The translations under genes were made by a program, and so were the position numbers. From assembly GCA_963788935.1 (NCBI GenBank), contig CAWBIM010000004.1, positions 1,364,001 through 1,428,000 of the forward strand: 64,000 bases of DNA. The letters run 5' to 3'. Within the stretch, counting starts at the first letter, position 1. Every line of letters begins with the position of its first letter. This document shows positions 53,763 through 61,834 of this stretch, one piece after another. The notes below the pieces were generated by a model. It was not told the DNA's origin and searched no databases. It saw nothing but the letters and a program-made list of their open reading frames with translations. The DNA comes from JAOPZW01 sp963788935 (GTDB taxonomy: Bacteria > Actinomycetota > Thermoleophilia > Solirubrobacterales > Solirubrobacteraceae).

Positions 53763-55535
53763 GTGTCGCTCCCCGACCGGTTCATCCGCCCGCCGACGCC
53801 CCCGGACTTCGACGAGTCCCGGGCGGCCGAGCGTGCCGCCGACCCGACCGGGTGGCGCTATCCCGACGACGTCCGGGCCGCGGTCTACCGGGCGATCGCC
53901 GAGCGGCGGGACATCCGGCGGTTCCGGCCCGACCCCGTCCCGGACGACGTCCTCGAGCGGATCCTCGGGGCCGCGCACCGGGCCCCCTCGGTCGGCCTCA
54001 TGCAGCCGTGGCGGCTCATCGTCGTGCGCGAGACGACGACCCGCGTCGCGATCCGCCGGCTGGCGCAGCGCGAGCGCCTGCGCCAGGCCGACCGCTTCGA
54101 CGAGCGCACGCGCCAGTTCCTCGACCACAAGATCGAGGGCGTGGTCGAGGCGCCGTTGGGCGTCGTCGTCTGCTGCGACCACGGGGCGCCGGACCGCGAG
54201 GTCCTCGGGCGCGGGACGATCCGCGACACCGACGTCTACTCGACCGCGTGCGCGATCGAGAACCTCTGGCTGGCCGCCCGGGCCGAAGGCGTCGGCGTCG
54301 GGTGGGTGAGCTTCTACCGGCCGGACGATCTCCGCGCCCTGCTCGGCATCCCCGACCGCGTCGACCCGATCGCCTACCTCTGCGTCGGCTGGCCCGACGA
54401 GCGCCCGAAGCGCCCCGGCCTCGAGGCCACCGGCTGGGGCGCCCGGATGCCGCTCGACGACGTGGTCATGGAGGAGCGCTGGCGCGACGACACGCCCGCC
54501 ACCGCGACCGGCGGCGTCCCCGGGCCGGACCGCCGGGCGGCGATCGCCGCGCGTGACCGCCTCGACCGGCTCGTCAAGCCGAGCGGGAGCCTCGGGGCGC
54601 TCGAGACGCTCATCGAGCGCTGGGCCGCGATCACCGGCGCGCCGCCGCCGGGCACGGTGCGCGCCGGGGTGCTGATCTGCGCCGCCGACCACGGGCACAC
54701 GACCCACGGCACGAGCCTGTTCGCCCCCGAGGTCAGCGCCCAGGTGACCGCCGCCGCGGCGCGCGGCGACAGCGCCGTCGCGGTGCTGGCGCGGGCGGCG
54801 GGCCACGACGTGCTCATCGCCGACGTCGGCCTCGCCGGCCCCACTCCGCCCGGAGTCCGCGACGCCAAGGTCGCCGAGGGCACCGCCGACATGCTCGCCG
54901 GGCCTGCCCTCACCCCCGCCCAGGTCGACGCCGCGCTGCAGACCGGCGCCCGCCTCGCGGGCGAGCTCGCCGACCGCGATGTGGACTGCCTCGTCGTCGG
55001 CGAGATCGGGATCGGCAACACGACGACGACCGCCGCGCTGGCCGGCGCGCTGACCGGCGCGCCGCCGGCGGTCAGCGTCGGCCGCGGCACGGGCATGGAC
55101 GCCGCCGGGCTGGAGCGCAAGCGGGCCGCCGTCGCAGCGGCGCTCGAGCGCCATGCGCCGGAGCGCGACGACGTCCGCGGCGCGCTCGCGGCGCTCGGCG
55201 GCCTCGAGATCGTCGCGCTCGCCGGCGCGATCGCCGAGGCCGTCCGGCGCCGCCTCCCGGTGATGCTCGACGGCTACGCGACGACGGTGGCCGCGCTGGC
55301 CGCGGTCCGGCTCGATCCGGCGGTCGGCGAGGGGCTCGTCGCGAGCCACCGGTCGGCCGAGCCCGGCCACGACCTGGCCCTCGTCGAGCTCGGGCTCGAG
55401 CCGCTGCTCGACCTGCGCCTGCGCCTCGGCGAGGCCTCCGGCGCGCTGCTCGCGCTCCCGCTCGTCGCGGCCGCGGGCGTCCTCTGCCGCGAGATGGCCA
55501 CGTTTGCCGAAGCCGGCGTCACCCGACCCGACTGA
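53763..55535 (+). CDS. bluB-cobT: 5,6-Dimethylbenzimidazole synthase / NaMN:DMB phosphoribosyltransferase fusion
   Basis: 590 residues, GTG start. Residues 1-230 are BluB, an FMN nitroreductase-fold enzyme that cannibalises FMN to DMB with O2: AIAERRDIRRFRPDPVPDDV, GAAHRAPSVGLMQPWRLIVV, LGVVVCCDHGAPDREVLGRG, YSTACAIENLWLAARAEGVG. Residues 250-590 are CobT: LDRLVKPSGSLGALETLIER, VLICAADHGHTTHGTSLFAP, VGEIGIGNTTTTAALAGALT, LPVMLDGYATTVAALAAVRL, and EPGHDLALVELGLEPLLDLR. The fusion channels DMB straight into alpha-ribazole phosphate synthesis. Divergent from the riboswitch-2 operon, overlapping cobS at its end. Confidence 0.93.
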   Translation: MSLPDRFIRPPTPPDFDESRAAERAADPTGWRYPDDVRAAVYRAIAERRDIRRFRPDPVPDDVLERILGAAHRAPSVGLMQPWRLIVVRETTTRVAIRRLAQRERLRQADRFDERTRQFLDHKIEGVVEAPLGVVVCCDHGAPDREVLGRGTIRDTDVYSTACAIENLWLAARAEGVGVGWVSFYRPDDLRALLGIPDRVDPIAYLCVGWPDERPKRPGLEATGWGARMPLDDVVMEERWRDDTPATATGGVPGPDRRAAIAARDRLDRLVKPSGSLGALETLIERWAAITGAPPPGTVRAGVLICAADHGHTTHGTSLFAPEVSAQVTAAAARGDSAVAVLARAAGHDVLIADVGLAGPTPPGVRDAKVAEGTADMLAGPALTPAQVDAALQTGARLAGELADRDVDCLVVGEIGIGNTTTTAALAGALTGAPPAVSVGRGTGMDAAGLERKRAAVAAALERHAPERDDVRGALAALGGLEIVALAGAIAEAVRRRLPVMLDGYATTVAALAAVRLDPAVGEGLVASHRSAEPGHDLALVELGLEPLLDLRLRLGEASGALLALPLVAAAGVLCREMATFAEAGVTRPD

Positions 55536-56274
55536 CGGCGCCGGGCGCCCGCTCGACGGCGCCCTGCTGGCGATCGCGTTCCTGACCGTCGTGCCCGTCC
55601 GGCTGCGCACCGCGCCGCCGCTCGGCGCCGCCGCGCCGTGGTTCGCCGTCGTCGGCGCGGCGGTCGGTGCGATCGCGGGCGCCGCCGGCTACGTCGCCCG
55701 CCCGTCCCTGGGCCCGACGGTCGCCGCGATCCTGGCGGTCGGCGTGCTCGTCGTGCTCACGGGCGCCTTGCACGAGGACGGCCTGGCCGACTGCGCCGAC
55801 GGCCTCGGCGCGCGCGGCGGCGGGGCCGAGCGGCGGCTCGCCGTCATGCGCGACTCGGCGATCGGGACCTTCGGCGCGCTCGCCCTCGGCCTCTGGCTGC
55901 TGCTCGTCGTGTCGGCGCTCGCGGGTCTGGGGCGCGACGACGCGTTCGCCGCGCTCGTGGTCGCGGCGTCGTCGGGTCGCTGGGCGGCCGTGCTGCACGC
56001 CGTCGCCGCGCCGCCGGCGCGGCCCGACGGCCTGGGCGCCGGGTTCCGGGTGTCCACCACCGCCGTCGCGATCACCACCGTCGTCGCGGCGGCCGTTGCC
56101 GTGGCCCTGTTCGGCGTCGAAGGTCTCGGCGCCCTCGCGGCCGCCGTCGTCGTCGCCGCGCTCGTCAGCGCCTGGTCGCGCCGCGCGCTCGGCGGCCGGA
56201 CCGGCGACACGCTCGGCGCGTCCGTCGCGCTCACCGAGGCGGCGGTGTTGGTGGTGCTACTCGGTCTGGCGTGA
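55504..56274 (+). CDS. cobS: Adenosylcobinamide-GDP ribazoletransferase (cobalamin synthase)
   Basis: 256 residues, integral membrane enzyme joining adenosylcobinamide-GDP to alpha-ribazole (phosphate). Signatures: LAIAFLTVVPVRLRTAPPLG near the start, TGALHEDGLADCADGLGARG near 85 (metal-binding acidic residues), RRLAVMRDSAIGTFGALALG near 110, and SSGRWAAVLHAVA near 155. About six hydrophobic segments. The start appears to be TTG 55504, 32 bases inside the bluB-cobT end, so the two are coupled. Confidence 0.92.
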   Translation: MPKPASPDPTDGAGRPLDGALLAIAFLTVVPVRLRTAPPLGAAAPWFAVVGAAVGAIAGAAGYVARPSLGPTVAAILAVGVLVVLTGALHEDGLADCADGLGARGGGAERRLAVMRDSAIGTFGALALGLWLLLVVSALAGLGRDDAFAALVVAASSGRWAAVLHAVAAPPARPDGLGAGFRVSTTAVAITTVVAAAVAVALFGVEGLGALAAAVVVAALVSAWSRRALGGRTGDTLGASVALTEAAVLVVLLGLA

Positions 56275-56305
56275 CGTCGGGGATGGGGATAGACTCGCCG
56301 CGCCC

Positions 56306-56393
56306 GCTCGAGGAAGGCCGGTGAGAAACCGGCGCGGTCGCGCCACTGTGATCGGGGTCCGAGCGGATCCCGTCAGCCAGACACTCGACGAGC
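56306..56393 (+). promoter_or_regulatory. Cobalamin riboswitch 3 (compact), upstream of cbtBA
   Basis: The sequence GAGGAAGGCCGGTGAGAAAC then CGGCGCGGTCGCGCCACTGT and CCGTCAGCCAGACAC repeats the order of riboswitch 2 almost base for base. P1 closes by GCTCG (56306) with CGAGC (56389). It ends 45 bases before the cbtB start, so cobalamin should repress cobalt uptake. Confidence 0.9.
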
Positions 56394-56438
56394 ACCCCCG
56401 CTCAACGACCGAGACGCACGATCTCGAAGGAGACAGCC

Positions 56439-56666
56439 ATGGCAGCGACTCCCGGATACGCGCCCCCGACAGCGCGCACGGCACCGCCGATCGCGATCCC
56501 GCTCTCCGGCGGCGCGAAGTGGATGATCAGCGCGGTCATCGTCTCCTACCTGCTCTATTACATCGTCGGGATCGACCAGGGCGCGATCTCGATCTTCGGC
56601 GCCGACACGCACATCCACGAGTTCGTGCACGACGCCCGCCATTACCTCGGCTTCCCCTGCCACTAG
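56439..56666 (+). CDS. cbtB: Cobalt transporter subunit CbtB
   Basis: 75 residues, one membrane segment (KWMISAVIVSYLLYYIVGID, residues 28-47) and the family's histidine-rich tail with HIHEFVHDARHYLGFPCH, a likely cobalt-binding site. Companion of CbtA in cobalamin-riboswitch-controlled cobalt uptake. A strong ribosome-binding site (GAAGGAGA) precedes ATG 56439, and cbtA begins 15 bases after the stop. Confidence 0.93.
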   Translation: MAATPGYAPPTARTAPPIAIPLSGGAKWMISAVIVSYLLYYIVGIDQGAISIFGADTHIHEFVHDARHYLGFPCH

Positions 56667-56681
56667 GCGAGGGCCGGGACC

Positions 56682-57556
56682 ATGGAGAAGCGCATCATCC
56701 TGCGCGGCTTCGGCGTGGGCGCGCTCGGCGGCCTGCTCGCCTTCATCTTCGCGCGCATCATGTCCGAGCCGTTCATCCAGAAGGCGATCGACTACGAGAG
56801 CGGTCGGGACGCGGCCCAGAACGCGCTGCGCAAGGCCGCCGGGCTGGCGGTCGACCCCGAGGGCGCGGAGGTCTTCAGCCGCGGGATCCAGCGCACCGCC
56901 GGCATCGGCACCGGGATGGTCCTGTACGGCCTCGCGATGGGCGGCTTCTTCGCGGTCGCGTACATCATCGTCCAGCGCCGGACCCAGAGTTCGCTGCGGC
57001 CGCGGGTGCTGGCGCTCCTGGTCGCGGGCGCGGGCTTCCTGAGCCTGTACCTCGTGCCGTTCCTGAAGTACCCGGCCAACCCGCCGGCCATCGGCCACGG
57101 GGAGACGATCGGGCAGCGCACGTTCCTGTACACGATCATGGTCGTGCTGTCCGTCGCGTTCCTGATCGGCGCGGTGGTCCTGGCCCGCCGGCTGACGGCG
57201 AGGTTCGGCACGTGGAACGCGACGCTGCTGGCCGGCGGCGCGTTCATCGTCGTGATGGCCGTCGTCATGCTGGTCCTGCCGCCGCTCGGCCACCTGCACG
57301 ACAACGTCGTCCGCTACGGCCGCCAGGTCACCGAGACCCCGCTGCCGCTGCGCGACGGCAAGGGCGACATCGCCTACCCCGGCTTCCCGGCCGACGTGCT
57401 CTTCAAGTTCCGCCTGTACTCGGTCCTCAGCCAGGCGATCCTCTGGGGCACCCTCGGCCTCGCCTTCGGTCCGCTGCTCGAGCGCATGCTCGCCCCGGCT
57501 CCGCGGCCCGCGCCGGCGTCCGACGCCGTCCCCCGGCCGGCGCCCGCACGGCCTAG
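56682..57556 (+). CDS. cbtA: Cobalt transporter subunit CbtA, C-terminus uncertain
   Basis: About 290 residues. Membrane protein with five to six hydrophobic segments: ILRGFGVGALGGLLAFIFAR with FARIMSEPFIQKAIDYE behind it (the family start), GMVLYGLAMGGFFAVAYIIV, LLVAGAGFLSLYLVPFLKYP with ANPPAIGHGET, and the final ILWGTLGLAFGPLLERML. The open frame does not stop after the last segment but runs 1.4 kb further across other genes, so I infer a frame break between about 57490 and 57550 and take the TAG at 57554-57556, just before a strong hairpin. The core is intact. Confidence 0.85.
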
Positions 57557-57565
57557 TCGATACCG

Positions 57566-57593
57566 CCGCGCGGCCTCGGCGGAGGCCGCGCGG
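57566..57593. terminator. Strong GC hairpin after cbtA
   Basis: CCGCGCGGCCTC and GAGGCCGCGCGG form a perfect 12-bp stem with a GGCG loop, 10 bases after the inferred cbtA stop and 62 bases before the VOC gene. No T-tract follows; GC-rich actinobacterial terminators often lack one. Confidence 0.65.
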
Positions 57594-57654
57594 TCACACT
57601 CGCGCCTCGTCCGGAGTCTTGGTGCTAACCACCACGACCAACGGAGGAACAGCA

Positions 57655-58032
57655 ATGCTCGAGAAGGTCTTCTACACGAGCGTGCTCGTCAGCGACCAGG
57701 ACCAGGCGCTCGACTTCTACACGAACGTCCTCGGCATGGAGAAGCGCGTCGAGAACCCGACCCCGGACGGCCCGCGGTTCCTGACCGTCGGCGTCCAGGG
57801 GGACGATTTCCAGCTCGTGCTCTGGCCCGGGATCCCGGGGCAGGCCGAGCCGGCGATGGGACGCCCGCCGGCGTCGGTCACGATCGAGACCGACGACTGC
57901 CGCAAGACGGTCGAGGAGCTGAAGTCGCGCGGCGTCGAGTTCGTCTCGGACGTGCTCGAGTTCCCCTGGGGATACGTCGCGCAGTTCCAGGACCCCGACG
58001 GCAACCGGCTGCAGGTCCGAGAGGGCCGGTAG
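57655..58032 (+). CDS. VOC-superfamily (glyoxalase/dioxygenase-fold) protein
   Basis: 125 residues, a single vicinal-oxygen-chelate unit pair: KVFYTSVLVSDQDQALDFYT then VLGMEKRVENPTPDG in the first module, VTIETDDCRKTVEELKSRGV and PWGYVAQFQDPDGNRLQVRE in the second. The usual first metal His is replaced (FYTSVLVSD), so metal binding is doubtful. Likely a glyoxalase-like or antibiotic-resistance-type protein, with no specific substrate. Excellent ribosome-binding sequence (ACGGAGGA) 8 bases before the ATG. Confidence 0.82.
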   Translation: MLEKVFYTSVLVSDQDQALDFYTNVLGMEKRVENPTPDGPRFLTVGVQGDDFQLVLWPGIPGQAEPAMGRPPASVTIETDDCRKTVEELKSRGVEFVSDVLEFPWGYVAQFQDPDGNRLQVREGR

Positions 58033-58043
58033 TCCCTCGGCCG

Positions 58044-58916
58044 TCAGCTCGCCGCCGCCGCGGCCTCGGCGAGAGCCGCCAGGAGCGCGGCGGTGGCGGG
58101 CGGGTCGGGCGGCTCGCCGTAGGTGGCCGCGTAGATGTGCCGCTGCGAGCCGGGCAGCTCGGTCGCGACGACGCCCTCGATGTGGTGCGCGCGCAGCGCC
58201 AGGCCGGTCTGGGTCGCCACCCCGAGCCCGGCGGCCACCAGCGCCTGCATCACGACCATGTCGTCGGAGCTGGAGCCGATCCGCGGATCGAAGCCGGCGT
58301 CGGCGCACATGGACAGCAGGTGGCTGCGGCATCGCTCGCAGCCGGCGATCCAGGTCGCGTCGCGCAGGGAGGCCAGCCCGTGCTCGCGCCGCGGGGACAG
58401 CACGTAGACCGGATCGTCGAGCAGGTGATGCAGGCGCACGCCGGCCGGCTCGGGCTCGGTCTCGTCGTAGCGGAAGATGACCGCGACCTCGACCTTGCCG
58501 GTGCGCAGCAGCTCGATCGCCTCGGGCGGATGCGTGTCGGTCAGGCTGATCTCGAGGCCCGGATGCCGCTCCGCCAGCGTCGCCGCCGCCGCCGGCACGA
58601 GCGATCCGATCGCCGAGGCGAAGGCGGCGAGGCGCACGCGGCCGGCGTTCAGCCCCACGTGGGCGGACAGCTCCGCACCGGCGGCATCGATCCGCCCGAT
58701 GATCTCGGCGGCGCGGTCGGCCAGCAGCTCCCCCGCCGGGGTCAGCCGGATCCCGCGCCCGACCCGCTGCAGCAGCTGGGCACCGGTCTCGGCCTCGAGC
58801 CGCGTGAGGTGATGGGTGACCGACGGCTGGGAGTAGTGCAGCTCCTTCGCCGCCGCGGTGACCGACCCATGACGCGCGACGGCGTCGATGACGCGCAACC
58901 GGTTGACGTCCAGCAC
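58044..58916 (-). CDS. LysR-family transcriptional regulator
   Basis: 290 residues. Winged helix-turn-helix MLDVNRLRVIDAVARHGSVT with the recognition part AAKELHYSQPSVTHHLTRLE (residues 20-42). Periplasmic-binding-like sensor domain from about 90 with VAVIFRYDETEPEP, and an unusual cysteine cluster CERCRSHLLSMC near residue 195 in the effector domain, which could sense thiols, oxidants or metal. Divergent from the cysteine-dioxygenase-like gene (74 bases between starts), the usual LysR arrangement, so that gene and the reductase after it are the likely targets. Confidence 0.87.
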   Translation of the reverse strand: MLDVNRLRVIDAVARHGSVTAAAKELHYSQPSVTHHLTRLEAETGAQLLQRVGRGIRLTPAGELLADRAAEIIGRIDAAGAELSAHVGLNAGRVRLAAFASAIGSLVPAAAATLAERHPGLEISLTDTHPPEAIELLRTGKVEVAVIFRYDETEPEPAGVRLHHLLDDPVYVLSPRREHGLASLRDATWIAGCERCRSHLLSMCADAGFDPRIGSSSDDMVVMQALVAAGLGVATQTGLALRAHHIEGVVATELPGSQRHIYAATYGEPPDPPATAALLAALAEAAAAAS

Positions 58917-58990
58917 GCATCAACCCTATCTATGAGTAAGCACGAAAGTTGGCATTGGACCATGCGGCAGCCGAGCGCAAAGCTGACGGC

Positions 58991-59503
58991 ATGACCACGA
59001 TCCAGACCCGCCCCGCCGGCCGGCTCAGCCCCCTCGTCGACGGCATCCGCGCCGCCGTGGAACGCCACGCCGGCTGGGCCGAGACCGCCCAGCTCGTCGC
59101 CGACCAGCTGCGCCTGAACCTGCCCGGCCCGGACGTGCTGACCGCCGAGCAGCGCCTCGGCTCGCCGGACGGCTACCGCGGCCACACGCTGCACGTCGAG
59201 CCCGACGGGTCGTTCTCCATCGTCGGGCTGGTCTGGCGGCCCGGCCAGCTCACGCGCATCCACGATCACGTCACGTGGTGCACGTTCGGCGTCATCCAGG
59301 GCGTCGAGCACGAGGAGCTGTTCGACGCCGAGCTCAACATGATCGGGCGGAGCGCCAACCACGTCGGCGACGTCAGCGGCTTCGCGCCGCCCGGCGACAT
59401 CCATCGCGTCCACAACATCGGCGCGGAGACCGCGATCTCGATCCACGTCTACGGCACCGACGTGACGCGCATCGGCTCGAGCGCCCGCCGCTACTACGAC
59501 TGA
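58991..59503 (+). CDS. Cysteine dioxygenase-like cupin
   Basis: 170 residues, type I cysteine dioxygenase/thiol dioxygenase fold. Fe(II) ligands: TRIHDHVTWCTFGVIQG with two His (near residue 94), then FAPPGDIHRVHNIGAETAIS with the third His near 141. HVYGTDVTRIGS follows as in bacterial thiol dioxygenases. Should oxidise cysteine or another thiol with O2 to a sulfinate; substrate not decided. Followed by a RibD-like reductase after 13 bases. Confidence 0.82.
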   Translation: MTTIQTRPAGRLSPLVDGIRAAVERHAGWAETAQLVADQLRLNLPGPDVLTAEQRLGSPDGYRGHTLHVEPDGSFSIVGLVWRPGQLTRIHDHVTWCTFGVIQGVEHEELFDAELNMIGRSANHVGDVSGFAPPGDIHRVHNIGAETAISIHVYGTDVTRIGSSARRYYD

Positions 59504-59516
59504 AGGAGCACCAGCC

Positions 59517-60149
59517 ATGTCCCTCGCGCGCGTCCACAACTTCGCCATCTCCCTCGACGGCTTCGGCACCGGTGAGGGCCAGACCGCCGACGCCCATTTC
59601 GGTCACGCCGGCGAACGGCTGCATGAATGGATGTTCGCCACGCGGTGGTGGAAGGACGGCGGCAGCGGCGGTGTCGACGACGTCTTCGCCCGGCAGTACT
59701 TTCCGGGGATCGGGGCCGAGATCATGGGGGCCGGCAAGTGGGGCCACCCCGGATGGCACGAGGACCCGGACTGGAAGGGCGCGTGGGGTCCCAACCCGCC
59801 GTTCCACACCCCGGTCTTCATCCTCACCCATCACCCGCGCCCGTCGATCGAGATGGAGGGCGGGACGACGTACCACTTCCTCGACACGTCGCCGGCCGAG
59901 GCGCTCGAGACGGCCCGCGAGGCCGCCGACGGCCAGGACGTCCGCCTCGGCGGAGGCGCCACGATGATCCGCGAGTTCCTCGAGGCCGGACTCGTCGACT
60001 ACATGCACGTCGCGGTGGTCCCGATCCTGCTCGGCCGGGGCGTACGCCTGTGGGACGGGCTGGAGGACCTGCAGAAGGACTACGAGGTCGAGGCCACGTC
60101 CTCGCCCAGCGCAGTCACGCATGTGACGTTCACCCGGACGGGTGGTTGA
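59517..60149 (+). CDS. Dihydrofolate reductase/RibD C-terminal family protein
   Basis: 210 residues, NADPH-dependent reductase fold. ARVHNFAISLDGFGTGEGQT at the start (strand and Asp of the family), TPVFILTHHPRPSIEMEGGT near 100, DVRLGGGATMIREFLEAGLV near 141 (the GGGxxxRxxL cofactor loop), and MHVAVVPILLGRGVRLWDGL. Members of this group are widespread in actinobacteria and of unknown substrate; not true folate reductases. A ribosome-binding sequence (GAAGGAG) precedes ATG 59517. Confidence 0.85.
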   Translation: MSLARVHNFAISLDGFGTGEGQTADAHFGHAGERLHEWMFATRWWKDGGSGGVDDVFARQYFPGIGAEIMGAGKWGHPGWHEDPDWKGAWGPNPPFHTPVFILTHHPRPSIEMEGGTTYHFLDTSPAEALETAREAADGQDVRLGGGATMIREFLEAGLVDYMHVAVVPILLGRGVRLWDGLEDLQKDYEVEATSSPSAVTHVTFTRTGG

Positions 60150-60155
60150 GCGGCC

Positions 60156-60935
60156 TCAACGAGAAAGCTCTTGCGGTTGCCCGCCGCGCAGGGCCGCCGT
60201 GATCTCACGCGCCGCGGTGGTGGTGACGGCGACGAGATGGTCGTGGGCGCGGTGCGTCCGTCGGGGTACGACGACGACCGCGACCGCGCCGAAGACGGCG
60301 CGATCGGCGTCGAAGATCGGGGCGGCGACGCAGGCGTCGCCGTCCCCGACCAACGTGCAGTGGCCGAGCTCCGCGACCTCGGCGAGCGAGTCCCGGAGCT
60401 CGGCCTCGTCGAAGACCTCGTCACGCTCGGAAGCGAGCCGTCGCGTCATTTCGATCGCGTGCTCGGCGTCATCGTGCGTCTGGTGGGCGAGGATCACGCG
60501 ACCCACGGCCAGCAGGTGCGACAGGCCGGCGGCGTTGGGCGGGTAGTGCCCCGCACACGTCGCGCCGGGAACCTCGGCCGTCGCTGCGACGCGCGTCTCG
60601 GCGCCGGCCAGACGGGCGAGGACCGCCACGTCGTCGATCGCGTAGGCCGCCCGACCGAGGGCACGTCGGACGACGGCGGTGTTCTGCGGCTCGGGTCTTC
60701 CGAGGAGCCGTCCAGGTTCGAGGAGCCGATCGCCGTTGCGCTCGAGGTACCCGTCGTAGAGAAGCGTGTTGACGAGGTGATACGTCGTCGCGAGACGGAG
60801 GCCGACGCCGGCCGCGATCTCCTTGACGCTGATCGGACGCCCGGCCGCGTGGACGCACTCGAGCACGCGCAGCCCCCGCGCGAGAGCCTGGATGCGATCG
60901 GATGGCGGATCGGGCTCTGGTGTGTTCGTGTCCAT
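60156..60935 (-). CDS. IclR-family transcriptional regulator
   Basis: About 259 residues. N-terminal helix-turn-helix ARGLRVLECVHAAGRPISVK with EIAAGVGLRLATTYHLVNTL (about residues 20-62). C-terminal GAF-like effector domain ends ADRAVFGAVAVVVVPRR near 230 and carries TCAGHYPPNAAGLSHLLAVG near 125. No adjacent gene on the same strand; it is divergent from the DUF1097 membrane protein across 170 bases, which is a possible target. Target effector unknown. Confidence 0.85.
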   Translation of the reverse strand: MDTNTPEPDPPSDRIQALARGLRVLECVHAAGRPISVKEIAAGVGLRLATTYHLVNTLLYDGYLERNGDRLLEPGRLLGRPEPQNTAVVRRALGRAAYAIDDVAVLARLAGAETRVAATAEVPGATCAGHYPPNAAGLSHLLAVGRVILAHQTHDDAEHAIEMTRRLASERDEVFDEAELRDSLAEVAELGHCTLVGDGDACVAAPIFDADRAVFGAVAVVVVPRRTHRAHDHLVAVTTTAAREITAALRGGQPQELSR

Positions 60936-61105
60936 GCGCACGATGCGTCGGCGAAGAACCTAACCCAGACACCGCGCTGAGGCTGCCCAGCGAAGGCTTC
61001 CGGGCAGTTTATTTCGGCATCTGAAATCACAGGGCCGAGCGAGTCCGGAGGCGTACCGTCTCCCTCGAGAGTCGCCGTCGATCCAGACGGCCGAGAGGAG
61101 GAGAC

Positions 61106-61816
61106 ATGGCGGAGCGGATCAAGGGAACGCTGCCGTTGGCGCTGTCCGTAGGCCTTCTGGCCTGGCTATGGACCTGGGGAGCCCTCGACTTCACGTTCCA
61201 CTGGGTCACCAGTGGTGACCTGGGCAACGGGTTGTCCTTGCCCGGGAACTTCCACGTGATGGTGCCCGCCGCGTTCGTGTCGTGGGCGATGTTCTTCGCT
61301 GCGGGAGCCGACAACCTGGCCGCGGCCAAGGTCGCGATCGCCAACGTCTTCGGCGCGGTCGCGGCGTTGCTGGTGATGATCATCGCGAGCGCCATCGCCG
61401 GCGTGCCGGACTTCTGGACCCTCGGCCTCGGCGTCGGTCTGGCCGCGCTCGTCCTCGTCGTCCTGAGCGCGCTGGGGGACTGGTACTTCGTGCCGGCCAC
61501 GTTCGGCGCGTTCGCGTCGGTCTTCTTCTGGTGGACGGCCACCGGGCTCGACAAGTGGGCGCCGGGCGGCGGCGGCGTCGGCAACAACGTCGGGGCGCTC
61601 AAGGACGCCGCGACCGCCGGGACCGGCGCGTTCGGCGGCGTGCTGTCGACACCGTACGGATGGGTGGTCTTCGACGTGTTGGTCACGCTCATGATCGGCG
61701 TGGGCCTGGGCATGCTCTCGACCCGTCTGGCGGGCGTCTTCACCCCGAAGCCGCGCGCAACGCCGAGCGCCGAACGCAGTGACGACCTCGTGGGGCGGAG
61801 CGAGCTGGCGTCCTGA
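61106..61816 (+). CDS. DUF1097-family membrane protein
   Basis: 236 residues with about six hydrophobic segments. Recognisable family parts: PLALSVGLLAWLWTWGALDF at the start, VSWAMFFAAGADNLAAAKVA near 62 and NVFGAVAALLVMIIAS near 82, then WYFVPATFGAFASVFFWWTA near 125. Function unknown; some members are annotated as small-molecule permease-like. Ribosome-binding sequence GAGGAGGAG precedes ATG 61106. Convergent with the TauE gene, 18 bases apart. Confidence 0.75.
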   Translation: MAERIKGTLPLALSVGLLAWLWTWGALDFTFHWVTSGDLGNGLSLPGNFHVMVPAAFVSWAMFFAAGADNLAAAKVAIANVFGAVAALLVMIIASAIAGVPDFWTLGLGVGLAALVLVVLSALGDWYFVPATFGAFASVFFWWTATGLDKWAPGGGGVGNNVGALKDAATAGTGAFGGVLSTPYGWVVFDVLVTLMIGVGLGMLSTRLAGVFTPKPRATPSAERSDDLVGRSELAS

Positions 61817-61834
61817 TCGCGTCGTGTCGGGGGA

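Noticed and set aside
57655..58032. VOC protein as part of the cobalamin regulon
   Set aside because: It follows cbtA on the same strand, but a strong hairpin and its own ribosome-binding site separate it, and no cobalamin role is known for the family.
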